From an uncultured Thiodictyon sp. (GTDB lineage: Bacteria > Pseudomonadota > Gammaproteobacteria > Chromatiales > Chromatiaceae): a stretch of DNA of 59,454 nucleotides. The position numbers and the translations under genes were made by a program. This document shows positions 10,060 to 18,781 of the stretch, piece by piece. Each line of letters begins with the position of its first letter. The first letter of the stretch is position 1. The notes beneath the pieces are model-generated. The model had not been told where the DNA came from, searched no databases, and worked only from the letters and a program-made list of their open reading frames with translations. Where the stretch lies: assembly GCA_903837595.1 (NCBI GenBank), contig CAILVI010000155.1:1-59454 (forward strand), in the 5' to 3' direction.

Positions 10060-11178
10060 ATGCTTAAGCAACTGGACATTACCAATTTCACGGCCTTTGC
10101 TGATGCCAGCTTCACATTCTCGCCTGGCTTGAATGTTGTCGTTGGCGCCAATGGAACCGGCAAGACACATCTGTTGAAGCTGGGCTATTTGTTCACCCGT
10201 GCTTGGCCTGATTTCGCCAACAAGCGGCTACCATTGCTGGAGCGGCGAGCCGAAGGCTATTTTGAAGACAGACTGATGGGGCTGTTCCGACCGGAACGGC
10301 TTGAGAATCTTCTCCGCCAAGGGACGACAGGCCAAACTGCGATCACTGCGGAAGTCACCAGTCGTGAGAAGGCAATAGCGATCGATGATGCAGTTGAACG
10401 CTCTCTGCCATGGTCTCCCGATACGCAAAGAGATTTATGCTGGCAACTGGCGTTTAAACAGGAAGATAGAGAAGAGGTCGCGCTTCGCGCAACGCGTCTC
10501 CCGCAAGGCGATCCGCTGCTCACCGCACAGCCGCTCCCCCTTTTTATTCCCAGCAAGGAATTCGTTTCCCTCTTTGATGGGTTGATTGCACTATTTGAGA
10601 CCTATAAGATTCCGCTGGATGAGACTTACCGTGACCTCGCCGTTGCAATGACCGTTCCGGAGAGCATGACGCCTTCCGATCTGCTATCGCAAATGATCGA
10701 GTATTTGTCGCAAATCGTCGGCGGTGAACTGATGCTCGAAAAGGGCAAGCTACGCTTGCGGCAAACTGACGGAAAGCTGTCTGACGTATCACTGATGGCA
10801 GAGGGTTATCGTAAGCTCGGTTTACTCTTGTATCTGGTTCGCAGGAATGTGATCCAGCCACATAGCACCTTGTTTTGGGACGAACCCGAAGCCAATCTCA
10901 ACCCCGAGCTGATGCGTCCGATGGTCGAGGGGATCGTCGGACTGGCTGCCAACGGTGTTCAGGTGATCCTCGCCACTCACAGCCTGTTCGTGCTGCGCGA
11001 AATCGAGATCCTGATGGGCGACCAGCGCTTCAAGGGCCTGCCCACCAGGTTCATCGCGTTGGCCCCGGGCGACCAGGGGGTACAGGTCAGCAGCGGAGAC
11101 CGTCCGGAGGACGTTGATCCCATTGCTGCCCTGGACGCGGACTTGGAGCAATCGGACCGCTACATGGAACTGGAGTGA
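10060..11178 (+). CDS. AAA-family ATPase (SMC/RecF-like), defence-associated
   Basis: This 372-residue protein has an ABC/SMC-type nucleotide fold. The N-terminal strand LDITNFTAFADASFTF leads to Walker A (VVGANGTGKTHLLK, near residue 27). The C-terminal half has Walker B (LFWDEPEANLNPE, near 272) and the H-switch ILATHSLFVL. There is no Toprim domain, so it is not an OLD nuclease; it resembles AAA_15/AAA_21 defence ATPases. The first three quarters are more AT-rich than the last quarter. A GGAGG ribosome site precedes the ATG, 9 nt after the methylase stop. Together with the next gene it forms a pair inserted between methylase and DUF499 ATPase. Confidence 0.82.
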   Translation: MLKQLDITNFTAFADASFTFSPGLNVVVGANGTGKTHLLKLGYLFTRAWPDFANKRLPLLERRAEGYFEDRLMGLFRPERLENLLRQGTTGQTAITAEVTSREKAIAIDDAVERSLPWSPDTQRDLCWQLAFKQEDREEVALRATRLPQGDPLLTAQPLPLFIPSKEFVSLFDGLIALFETYKIPLDETYRDLAVAMTVPESMTPSDLLSQMIEYLSQIVGGELMLEKGKLRLRQTDGKLSDVSLMAEGYRKLGLLLYLVRRNVIQPHSTLFWDEPEANLNPELMRPMVEGIVGLAANGVQVILATHSLFVLREIEILMGDQRFKGLPTRFIALAPGDQGVQVSSGDRPEDVDPIAALDADLEQSDRYMELE

Positions 11179-11187
11179 TCGGCAGCC

Positions 11188-11724
11188 ATGCAAAGCTATC
11201 AGGAGGGTGCGCTGCGGTTTGATTTCCCGGACGCTTGGATGGTTCGCAAGCTTGATGGAACGTCGTTCTTCAGAAAACGCTTCCAGTCCTTTGCCAAGCC
11301 ACTGGACGGCAAGGGTTCAAAGTCGGTTGACCTGGTCGCTTTCCATCCCGACGTGGAAGACCTTTGGCTCATTGAGGTGAGGGACTACCGCGCCGAGCCG
11401 CGCACGAAGTCCAGCGAGCTGTTCCAGGAAATCGCCGAGAAGATTCGGGACTCGCTGGCCTGCATCCATGCCATGGCATCGATTGCCGGTGGCGAGGATC
11501 AGGAATTTGCCCGGCGGGCGTTGCGCCAATATCGGGTACGGATCGTCCTACACCTGGAACAGTCGACCAAACCCAGTGCGTTGAAACCCTATGTCGCCGA
11601 GCCGGCGACATTCCGCCAAAAGCTCAAGCAAACGTTACGCGCAGTTGACCCCCACGCGCTTGCCGGTGGCATGCAGATTCTCAATAATCAAACCCCTTGG
11701 TCTGTGACTGGAATCACGGAGTAG
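11188..11724 (+). CDS. Unrecognised defence-operon protein, possible PD-(D/E)XK-like fold
   Basis: I do not recognise this 178-residue protein. It starts 9 nt after the ATPase stop and ends 7 nt before the DUF499 gene, so it is a fixed part of the operon. The segment [20 protein letters not shown] has the shape of a restriction-endonuclease core (Asp, then Glu-x-Arg on the next strand), but the last basic residue is Arg rather than Lys and the match is weak. Helical segments follow ([20 protein letters not shown]), then a strand [10 protein letters not shown] nuclease or ATPase-partner role is only a guess. Confidence 0.6.
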   Translation: MQSYQEGALRFDFPDAWMVRKLDGTSFFRKRFQSFAKPLDGKGSKSVDLVAFHPDVEDLWLIEVRDYRAEPRTKSSELFQEIAEKIRDSLACIHAMASIAGGEDQEFARRALRQYRVRIVLHLEQSTKPSALKPYVAEPATFRQKLKQTLRAVDPHALAGGMQILNNQTPWSVTGITE

Positions 11725-11731
11725 TGACACG

Positions 11732-14539
11732 ATGAAACCCTGGCGCGACATCGCTATCCCCCATCAGGACGTACTGAAGGGCACCTTCCAGCAATCGGAG
11801 TTCGCCGCGGACATCTCCGCCGTCCAGCGCGGCACGGCACCGCCCGAGTACCAGGACGCACGCCAGTTCTTCGCCCGCACCTTCATCACTGAAGGTATGA
11901 CGCTCTTGCTGGATAAGGTCATGCGGCGCCTGTCCGGCCAGGCCGGCGACCCGGTGATCCAACTCCAGACGGCCTTCGGCGGGGGCAAGACCCATACGCT
12001 GCTGGCGGTCTATCACCTGGCGCGCTGCGAGCACCCGGCGAGCGAGCTGGCGGGGGTCCCGCCCATCCTGGATGCGGCCGGGGTTGCGAGCCTGCCGAAG
12101 GCGCGGGTGGCGGTCATCGACGGCATCAACCTGTCCCCGACCACCCCCAAGGCGCACGACGACATCCTCACCCGGACGCTCTGGGGTGAACTCGCCTGGC
12201 AGTTGGGCGGGGCGGACGGCTACGCGCTGTTGCGCGCCGCGGACGAGGCGGGCACCTCGCCGGACAAGGACTCGCTCATCGCGCTGCTGACGGCGTGCAG
12301 TCCCTGCGTCATCCTGATGGACGAACTGGTGGCCTTCTACCGCCAGTTTAAGGCGGGGCACGACTACCCGGCCGGGACCTTCGAGACCAACATGACCTTC
12401 GTGCAGGCGTTGACCGAAGGGATAAAGTCGGTACCCGGTGCCATCCTCCTGGCCTCCCTGCCGGATTCGCACAATGCCGGCGAGGGACGCGGCCAGGTCG
12501 TGCTGCGCGAGTTGGAAGGCTATTTCGGCCGCGTGCACGCCATCTGGAAGCCGGTGAGCAAGGACGAGGCTTTCAGCATCGTGCGGCGGCGCCTGTTCGA
12601 GCGCATCGACGACAGCATTGGCCTGGAGGACACCTGCGGCGCCTTCGCCGACCTGTATCGGTCCAACCGCGATGCCCTGCCACCCGAGACCCAGGAGGCC
12701 CGCTACGTCGAACGCCTGCGCCAGGCCTTCCCGATCCACCCCGAGATCTTCGACCGGCTCTATGAGGACTGGTCCACCTTGGGCAACTTCCAACGCACCC
12801 GCGGCGTGCTGCAACTGCTGGCCCAGGTGGTGCATCGGTTGTGGAAGGACGGCAACGCGGACGCCATGATCCTGCCCGGCGCCTTGCCGCTCTATGACGC
12901 CCAGGTGCGCAACAAGTGTCTGGACTATCTGCCCCAGGGCTGGGACCCGGTGATCGATCAGGACATCGACGGCGAGCATTCCCGCCCGGTCGTCATCGAG
13001 AGTAAAGAGCCCCTGTTCGGCAAGATTCATGCGGCGCGGCGACTCGCGCGAGCGATCTTCCTGGGCAGCGCCCCGGGGGCCGATCGCAGCGGCCCCGGCC
13101 TGCCCCTGGACCATGTCCTGCTCGGCGTGCTCCAGCCCGGGCAGACCATCGGCCACTACCATGACGCCCTGCGCCGACTACGCGACCAGTTGAATTATCT
13201 GAACCTGGAGCGGGACCGCTATTGGTTCGACACCAAGCCCAACCTGCGCCGCGAGATGGAATCGCGCCGGCTGCGCTTTTCGGAAAAGGACGATGTGGTG
13301 CCGATGCTGAGGGACCGGGTGGCACGGGCCTTTGGCAAGGCACATGGCTTTGACGGGCTCCATGTCTTTACCGAATCGAAGGATGTGCCGGACGAGTACG
13401 GGATGCGCCTCGTGGTGCTGCCGCCCGCGGCGCCCTACCGCAAAGGATCGGATAACTTGGCCCAGACGGCGGCAACGGAGATCCTGACCCGCCGCGGCGA
13501 GCAGCCGCGCCAGAAGCAGAACCGGTTGCTTTTTCTGGCCGCCGATTTTGATGCCCTGGAGCGGCTGAAGGATCAAGCCCGTACCTATCTCGCCTGGTCC
13601 TCGATCGTTGCGGACGTGGAGAATGCGCGTCTGAACCTCGACCAGATCCAGGCAAAGCAGGCCAAGGACCAGAAGGCCGACTCCGACCGGGCACTGCACC
13701 GCACGGTGCGCGACACCTACCGTTGGCTGATGTCCCCGGTTCAGGAAGTACGCCGCGGTCGGCTCGATCCCAAGATCGTCTGGGACGCGGTGCAGGTGTC
13801 CGCGACGGTGCCGGTCCTGATTGCCGAGATCGAGCGGCTGGCCATCGATAATGGATGGCTGATCAACGCCTGGAGCCCCATTCACCTCAAGACGATCCTC
13901 GATACCTGGTACTTCAAGGACGGGGTAACCGATGTCAAGGCACTCAAGGTTTGGCAGGACTGTTGCCATTACCTCTACCTGCCGCGTCTGCAATCGAGCC
14001 TGGTGTATGGGGAGGCGGTCAGGATTGGCGCGGAGACTGAGGACTTCTTCGGCTATGCCAACGACAAGGAGGGTGACGACTACCTGGGCCTGATCTTTGG
14101 GCGATCCTCCCTGACCCCGATCGACAACAGCGCGGTCCTGATCCAGCGCGAGACGGCCCGCGAGGTCAAGGCGCGCCAGGTCGTGCTGCCGCCGGGGCTT
14201 GGTCCTGGGCCATCGCCTGACCCGGACCCCGATCCGACGCCCGGGCCAGGCCCCAGCCCCGGTCCGGGTCCTACGCCCCCACCGGGACCCAAGCCGCCGC
14301 CCCCCAAGACTCGCTTTTACGGCACGGTCCAGCTGGACCCGGTCAAGGCCAAGCTCGTCTTCGCCCAGATCGCCGACGAGGTCTTGCAGCCCTTCCTGAC
14401 CAAGCCGAACGCGAAGATCACCGTCTCGATTGAAATCCAGGCGGAGGACCCGAACGGCTTCGACGATGCCACCCAGCGAGCCGTGCGGGAGAACTGCGCG
14501 GTACTCAAGTTCAGCACGGGGGAGTTTGAGTCAGAATAA
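11732..14539 (+). CDS. DUF499 ATPase (predicted anti-phage)
   Basis: The 935-residue protein has the DUF499 pattern: a P-loop [18 protein letters not shown] near residues 78-95, a Walker-B-like [15 protein letters not shown] near 192, and [18 protein letters not shown] near 230. DUF499 ATPases co-occur with DUF1156 methylases and large helicases in predicted defence clusters. An unusual low-complexity linker rich in Pro, Gly and Asp (about residues 826-865) joins the body to a compact C-terminal domain (about 70 residues). That domain begins [20 protein letters not shown] and resembles the terminal domain seen on other DUF499-like proteins. It is the last gene of the collinear cluster; the next gene starts after 105 bp and differs in composition. 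Confidence 0.85.
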   Translation: MKPWRDIAIPHQDVLKGTFQQSEFAADISAVQRGTAPPEYQDARQFFARTFITEGMTLLLDKVMRRLSGQAGDPVIQLQTAFGGGKTHTLLAVYHLARCEHPASELAGVPPILDAAGVASLPKARVAVIDGINLSPTTPKAHDDILTRTLWGELAWQLGGADGYALLRAADEAGTSPDKDSLIALLTACSPCVILMDELVAFYRQFKAGHDYPAGTFETNMTFVQALTEGIKSVPGAILLASLPDSHNAGEGRGQVVLRELEGYFGRVHAIWKPVSKDEAFSIVRRRLFERIDDSIGLEDTCGAFADLYRSNRDALPPETQEARYVERLRQAFPIHPEIFDRLYEDWSTLGNFQRTRGVLQLLAQVVHRLWKDGNADAMILPGALPLYDAQVRNKCLDYLPQGWDPVIDQDIDGEHSRPVVIESKEPLFGKIHAARRLARAIFLGSAPGADRSGPGLPLDHVLLGVLQPGQTIGHYHDALRRLRDQLNYLNLERDRYWFDTKPNLRREMESRRLRFSEKDDVVPMLRDRVARAFGKAHGFDGLHVFTESKDVPDEYGMRLVVLPPAAPYRKGSDNLAQTAATEILTRRGEQPRQKQNRLLFLAADFDALERLKDQARTYLAWSSIVADVENARLNLDQIQAKQAKDQKADSDRALHRTVRDTYRWLMSPVQEVRRGRLDPKIVWDAVQVSATVPVLIAEIERLAIDNGWLINAWSPIHLKTILDTWYFKDGVTDVKALKVWQDCCHYLYLPRLQSSLVYGEAVRIGAETEDFFGYANDKEGDDYLGLIFGRSSLTPIDNSAVLIQRETAREVKARQVVLPPGLGPGPSPDPDPDPTPGPGPSPGPGPTPPPGPKPPPPKTRFYGTVQLDPVKAKLVFAQIADEVLQPFLTKPNAKITVSIEIQAEDPNGFDDATQRAVRENCAVLKFSTGEFESE

Positions 14540-14644
14540 CCGCAGAGAGCTAGGAACATCCGCGGCACAGTCTGCATACATCACGGCTGGGGTGGATAAT
14601 GCATATCGCTTCGAGTGCTCACGATATACAGGACTGTAGTATAA

Positions 14645-15940
14645 ATGGCTATTGATGCGCGAACGCGGCAAATTCTTTGGGGACGTGCGGGTGCGACGTG
14701 TGCGTTTCCCGCCTGTCGCCGACTACTTGTCAGGGATGCAACCAAAGACGACCGCGAAGTGCTGGTCGGTGAAATCGCGCATATCGTTGCGCAAAGCTCA
14801 GGTGGACCGCGGCGGGATGCCGATCCCCCAGGTGGAAGCATTGATGGCTACGGCAATCTGATCTTATTGTGTCATGAACACCATGAACTGGTTGATCAGC
14901 AACCTTATACCTACCCGCTTGAGCGCCTTGTTCAATTTAAGATAGATCACGAGGACTGGGTTCGCACTCGTCTTTCTCGGGAACATCAGTTCGACGAACT
15001 ATCAATGCCAGTACAGACAGTTACTGAAACCGTCTTTTCTACAATAATGCCGGTTACATCGCTGCCGCACCTTATTTTTTCCGGAGAATGCACCCTTACT
15101 GAAAATGCAGTGCGGCCTCTGATAACGTGGCCCAAAGATTCACGCGTATATGTTCCGTTCATTATTAGAGGAGGGAAGTTATATGCGTTCAACAACATGC
15201 AGCACTGCGAATCACCTTTTGTTAACATCGTAAACCCCGCGTCAGCGAAACGGCACCGCCTAGAGGATTGGTTGGCCAAACCTGAAACAGCGCGTTGGTA
15301 TGTCGAACTCTTAAATCGGACGTTAAACAAGATAACCGGTCGCTTAGGTCTGAAGCTCGACAAGATTCATCATCGTTATTACTTTGAACCCGACGATTCA
15401 GGCTCAGACAAGCGCATCTCCTATCAGTCAGTCGCCGGGGTCAGAGCCGAACGTAACGTTGCCTGGAATCCGCATTTCCGAAATACCGGCGAAGCAAAGA
15501 GATACTGGGAGCACATGGCTCTCGGTCTGCGCTTCCAAAAACTAGGGCAATCAGGGTGGGGATTAGCAATTCGGCCCGAGCGGCGGTTCACAATTGATGG
15601 ATTTGTGCTATTGGACGGTAAAGCGACCGGCCGCAAGAGCACGCAGCGCAAATCGCGTATGTACAACTTCGATCTGCTTCAAGAAGTACAATTCTGGCGT
15701 GACTTTCTCTCGCAAGGCAAACCTCGGATTTCCTGTCTTTTTGGCGAACAGGCTTTGATCATTGACAATACCCTCATGAATGCGAGCATTACCTGGCCAG
15801 AGGTAATCGGCGATCACGCGAATCGAATGACAGCCAGCTACGAGGATGATCTTTTCACATTGGCGGACCTTAGAGAAATTAACGACTTCGATGATTGTTA
15901 TGAAAAGACTGATGAACTAGAGACGGATGGAGATCTGTAA
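14645..15940 (+). CDS. HNH nuclease-APAZ fusion, partner of short Argonaute
   Basis: The 431-residue protein has an N-terminal HNH domain. A cysteine pair (Cys19 and Cys24 in CAFPACRR), the His of GEIAHIVAQSSGG (His46), Asn71 in GNLILLC, Cys76 and the HEHHELVD histidines fit a zinc-stabilised HNH endonuclease. The remaining 330 residues match the layout of APAZ domains, the structural replacement for the N-PAZ half of short Argonautes; the segment WEHMALGLRFQKLG, then WGLAIRPERRFTIDG, is characteristic. The stop overlaps the Argonaute start by 14 bp, so the two are translationally coupled. In such systems the APAZ protein pairs with the Argonaute and its effector domain is released on target recognition. 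This gene and its partner are more AT-rich than the rest of the island. Confidence 0.85.
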   Translation: MAIDARTRQILWGRAGATCAFPACRRLLVRDATKDDREVLVGEIAHIVAQSSGGPRRDADPPGGSIDGYGNLILLCHEHHELVDQQPYTYPLERLVQFKIDHEDWVRTRLSREHQFDELSMPVQTVTETVFSTIMPVTSLPHLIFSGECTLTENAVRPLITWPKDSRVYVPFIIRGGKLYAFNNMQHCESPFVNIVNPASAKRHRLEDWLAKPETARWYVELLNRTLNKITGRLGLKLDKIHHRYYFEPDDSGSDKRISYQSVAGVRAERNVAWNPHFRNTGEAKRYWEHMALGLRFQKLGQSGWGLAIRPERRFTIDGFVLLDGKATGRKSTQRKSRMYNFDLLQEVQFWRDFLSQGKPRISCLFGEQALIIDNTLMNASITWPEVIGDHANRMTASYEDDLFTLADLREINDFDDCYEKTDELETDGDL

Positions 15941-17357
15941 AGTGAAGATCGATCCTGTACCTGTACGATGCGAGTTATTCGATGAGCCATCGTTAGAATT
16001 CGCTTGCGATCGGTTACACCTATGCCCAAAGAGAGGAATCACACTTTTTGGACCGCGATCACTAGATATGGGAAAGCGACACCCTGAGACAGTTCGCGTA
16101 GGTTTTATTGGCACGGGTGAGAGCATAGATTCAGCTCGTAGCTGGCTGGAAATGGCTTCGGAAGGCGTTCTTGGAGACGGAAATAATTACCGCTTCCCCG
16201 GATTCAAAGCAGATCGCGGATTCTTCAGTGAATTATCCTATCAGGACGAATCCATAGAGAAATTGACATTCAGAGAGTTGGAAGACCTTCGGAAACCCAG
16301 AAGCAAGAGGGAGAGATTTGAACAGGCCGTCGATTTATTGAGCGATAAGCTGCGCTTGCTCGCGCAACGAGATCGGCCACCAGAGTACGTCGTACTCGCG
16401 TTACCCCGGGATTTGGTCAAGACTCACGGGAAGGTCGATTATTTCGATAAGCAGTTAGGAGACGTCCATCGAGATCTTCGAAGAGCTATCAAAGCGGTTG
16501 CAATGAAGCACCGCTTGCCAACACAAATCCTCTTACAAAGGACAAGCGAAGCAACACCCTATAGCAAGGATGTTGATCACAAATCGAAATGCGCTTGGAA
16601 TTTCTTCACTGGCCTGTACTACAAGTCCGGGGGTGTGCCTTGGATGCCGTCCGGACTAACCGTTGGCACGTGCTTTGTTGGTATAAGCTTCCATCGCGTG
16701 CCTGGGTCAAAGAACTCTTGCTATTTCACGGGCCTTGCTCAGGCATTCGACGAAGAAGGCAATGGGTTAGTTCTACGAGGACAGGACTTCGTATGGGACG
16801 TTAGCAAACACGGAAATTCGCCACATATGCCTTCTGATCTCGCCGAAGAGCTTGTGTCGATGGTTCTTAAGCGCTACCGCGACGAACTCAAGCAAGCGCC
16901 GCGTCGAGTCGTTATTCATAAGACGACCGAGTATTGGCCGGAAGAGCGCGTTGGGCTTATGAATGCGCTAAGAGATATCAATCAGTTTGATCTAGTTGCT
17001 GTTCGCCCAACAGAGGATGTTCGCCTCCTTCGAGATGCCAGATATCCAATTCTTCGTGGCAGCTATATATCGCTTGGCGAGATGCACCTACTCTATACCA
17101 CAGGATATATCAGCTCGCTGCAAGCGTTCCCGCACGGACACGTTCCGCTGCCGCTTAAACTTACAGATCATATCGGCGACAGCTCAAGCAGGAGCATCTT
17201 GCAAGAACTAATGATTCTGACAAAAATGAATTGGAATTCAGCGAATTTCGGGGGGTTGCTTCCAATTACACTTCGCTTCTCCGAACTCGTTGGGGAAATC
17301 ATGAAAGAGGTTCCGCGTAACCTTGATCCACTTCCCCAATTCAAATACTATATGTAA
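15927..17357 (+). CDS. Short prokaryotic Argonaute (MID-PIWI), predicted catalytically inactive
   Basis: This 476-residue protein has the length of a short pAgo, made only of MID and PIWI domains. The PIWI half contains CFVGISFHRVPGSKNS near residue 249, RRVVIHKTTEYWPEE near 328, and a C-terminal LPITLRFSELVGEIMKEVP segment like the Argonaute end that contacts the guide. In slicing Argonautes the first strand carries a catalytic Asp and the second an Asp after the strand; here those places read GISF and IHKTT, so the DEDX tetrad is lost. It should therefore bind guide and target but leave cleavage to the HNH partner encoded immediately upstream. Base composition is clearly more AT-rich than the dsr genes, consistent with horizontal transfer. 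Confidence 0.87.
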   Translation: MEICKVKIDPVPVRCELFDEPSLEFACDRLHLCPKRGITLFGPRSLDMGKRHPETVRVGFIGTGESIDSARSWLEMASEGVLGDGNNYRFPGFKADRGFFSELSYQDESIEKLTFRELEDLRKPRSKRERFEQAVDLLSDKLRLLAQRDRPPEYVVLALPRDLVKTHGKVDYFDKQLGDVHRDLRRAIKAVAMKHRLPTQILLQRTSEATPYSKDVDHKSKCAWNFFTGLYYKSGGVPWMPSGLTVGTCFVGISFHRVPGSKNSCYFTGLAQAFDEEGNGLVLRGQDFVWDVSKHGNSPHMPSDLAEELVSMVLKRYRDELKQAPRRVVIHKTTEYWPEERVGLMNALRDINQFDLVAVRPTEDVRLLRDARYPILRGSYISLGEMHLLYTTGYISSLQAFPHGHVPLPLKLTDHIGDSSSRSILQELMILTKMNWNSANFGGLLPITLRFSELVGEIMKEVPRNLDPLPQFKYYM

Positions 17358-17495
17358 CTATAAGATATATGCATCTTGTGATGAACTGCATACTTCTTCG
17401 CTATTGTGGTTATGTCATTACCTTTCCGCTGATTTAGAGTTGTGGCGGCGCGACGCACTGCCGTATCGTTGCGCCTGCCAGGCGATAATATAGGT

Positions 17496-17544
17496 TATGG
17501 AATGCTTTCCATAATTAGGCCGATGATTGTCAGACCCCACACCC
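17496..17544. repeat. Palindrome-containing repeat, copy A (copy B at 18701-18749)
   Basis: This 49-bp stretch shares about 35 positions with 18701-18749, including GCTTTCCATAA, CCG, ATTGT and AGACCCC at the same spacing. Its first 18 bp form a near-palindrome: TATGGAA, 4-nt spacer, TTCCATA. The two copies bracket the cysteine-free DsrC paralogue and the next gene. They could be operators for a shared regulator or the scars of an insertion. The rest of the gap 17358-17667 holds no gene. Confidence 0.5.
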
Positions 17545-17612
17545 GCTGCTGTAGCCATCAGGCCGTGACGAATCGACCAAAATATCATAAAATTCCCAGT
17601 TTCTGATTTATG

Positions 17613-17628
17613 CGTGCAATCCTGCACG
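17613..17628 (+). promoter_or_regulatory. Palindrome upstream of the DsrC paralogue
   Basis: A perfect inverted repeat, CGTGCA, 4-nt spacer, TGCACG, lies 40 nt before the start codon of the DsrC-like gene. It may be an operator or a leader hairpin. No matching promoter hexamers are obvious. Confidence 0.35.
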
Positions 17629-17667
17629 GCGTGGTAACCCGAACTTCCGGACGAGAGGAGCACTAAC

Positions 17668-18006
17668 ATGACCATCGAGATCAATGGCAGGACCATCGAG
17701 ACCACCGACCACGGCTACCTGGTCAACTATCTGGACTGGGACGAAGACGTGGCGCGTCGGCTCGCCGAGATCGAGGGAATCACACTCACGGATAAGCACT
17801 GGGACCTGATCCACTACCTGCGCGACCAGTATCTCAACAACAACCAGCACCAGCCTATGGAACGTGCTGTGCTGAAGGACATAGGCACGCAGTGGGGCAC
17901 GAAGCCGACCAGCAAGGATCTCTACACCCTCTTCCCATTGGCTCCGACCAAACAGGGCACAAAGATTGCCGGATTGCCCGAGGTTCTACGAAAGGGTGGG
18001 TATTGA
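17668..18006 (+). CDS. DsrC/TusE-family paralogue without cysteines (RspA-type)
   Basis: The 112-residue protein aligns along its whole length with the DsrC encoded at 25761-26099. It has the same N-terminal IEINGRTIETTDHGYL, the WDEDVA segment, the central HWDLIHYLRDQYL helix and PTSKDLYTLFP. However, the C-terminal arm, which in DsrC carries the two redox cysteines, reads TKIAGLPEVLRKGGY, and the protein contains no cysteine at all. It cannot carry persulfide or trisulfide sulfur. Cysteine-free DsrC homologues (called RspA) have been proposed to be regulatory. A GAGGAG ribosome site precedes the ATG. It faces the dsr cluster convergently and may modulate it. Confidence 0.88.
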   Translation: MTIEINGRTIETTDHGYLVNYLDWDEDVARRLAEIEGITLTDKHWDLIHYLRDQYLNNNQHQPMERAVLKDIGTQWGTKPTSKDLYTLFPLAPTKQGTKIAGLPEVLRKGGY

Positions 18007-18192
18007 GGTTGCCAGGCCCCGCTCGCAGGGCTCGTGCCGCGATCATTGTTCCGGTCAATGACACCGGGATCGTGCCAACGGGTCATTGCTGCATGCATTG
18101 GCCTTTGCTGATATTCTTGATGAGGACCTAGGGTGAGTTCCCCGACGCCCAGTGCCCGATCTGTGACCAGCAGGCTCCAGGAGCCCCATCTG

Positions 18193-18684
18193 ATGACCAA
18201 GATTCAGAACGATCACGAACTCCGCGATGCCCTCCAAGTGCTCACTGCGGAGCAACAACGGCGGCTCGGCGCACGCTTCGCCCAGAGCGTCGCTTATCTC
18301 TCAAGCCATGAGCGTGTCAACCGGGCCATTGAGACGGCACTGCGCGACGGCGCTGGCGCGGGGGAACTCGAAGATGCCTTCAAGGCCGCCAAGGGCCATA
18401 CCACCAAGACCTATACTCAGTGTGGGAGAGACACCGATTGGTTGGCACAGGCCGACCACTTTGTCGCTGCCGCCGCCGCCGCGGCCCTGATGCCCGAGGC
18501 GACACGGGCAGGGATCAAGGCCGAACGGCAGAACCCCGCCTGGCGGGCCGCGGTGCAGGCACGCATGGCAAGCAATTGTGCGCTGATGGAGTCCGCTGAC
18601 GTGTCGGCAGAGACCGAAGCCGAACGTCAGTACGCCATCGCTAATGCGTTTTTCGCTCAGGGGCAATCCGGGACTGGGGACTGA
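18193..18684 (+). CDS. Hypothetical helical protein next to the DsrC paralogue
   Basis: I do not recognise a family. The ATG at 18193 is preferred over an in-frame GTG at 18133 because AGGAG lies about 10 nt upstream; the product is 163 residues. It appears mostly helical, with LRDALQVLTAEQQRRLGARF near the start and an alanine-rich helix (FVAAAAAAALMPEAT). It has two cysteines, no signal peptide and no membrane helix. It follows the cysteine-free DsrC paralogue by 187 bp on the same strand and ends just before repeat copy B, so the two genes may form a unit. Confidence 0.7.
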   Translation: MTKIQNDHELRDALQVLTAEQQRRLGARFAQSVAYLSSHERVNRAIETALRDGAGAGELEDAFKAAKGHTTKTYTQCGRDTDWLAQADHFVAAAAAAALMPEATRAGIKAERQNPAWRAAVQARMASNCALMESADVSAETEAERQYAIANAFFAQGQSGTGD

Positions 18685-18700
18685 CAATCAGTGGCTCGAT

Positions 18701-18749
18701 TATGAAACGCTTTCCATAAGCGTTCCGCACATTGTGAGACCCCGTCCCC
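18701..18749. repeat. Palindrome-containing repeat, copy B
   Basis: This copy matches 17496-17544 at about 35 of 49 positions. It contains a second palindrome, AACGCTT, 5-nt spacer, AAGCGTT, able to form a hairpin in the gap between the convergent hypothetical gene and dsrP. There is no T-tract, so a role as intrinsic terminator is doubtful. Confidence 0.45.
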
Positions 18750-18781
18750 CCTGGCAAAGCCCTAAACTTCACCTGCCTCCC

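Noticed and set aside
11714-13162. 482-codon open frame antisense to the DUF499 gene
   Set aside because: High GC removes stop codons from the complementary frame. The DUF499 P-loop and other motifs are on the plus strand.
2847-14539. Full DISARM system
   Set aside because: DrmA, DrmB and DrmC are not present, so only a DISARM-related label is justified.
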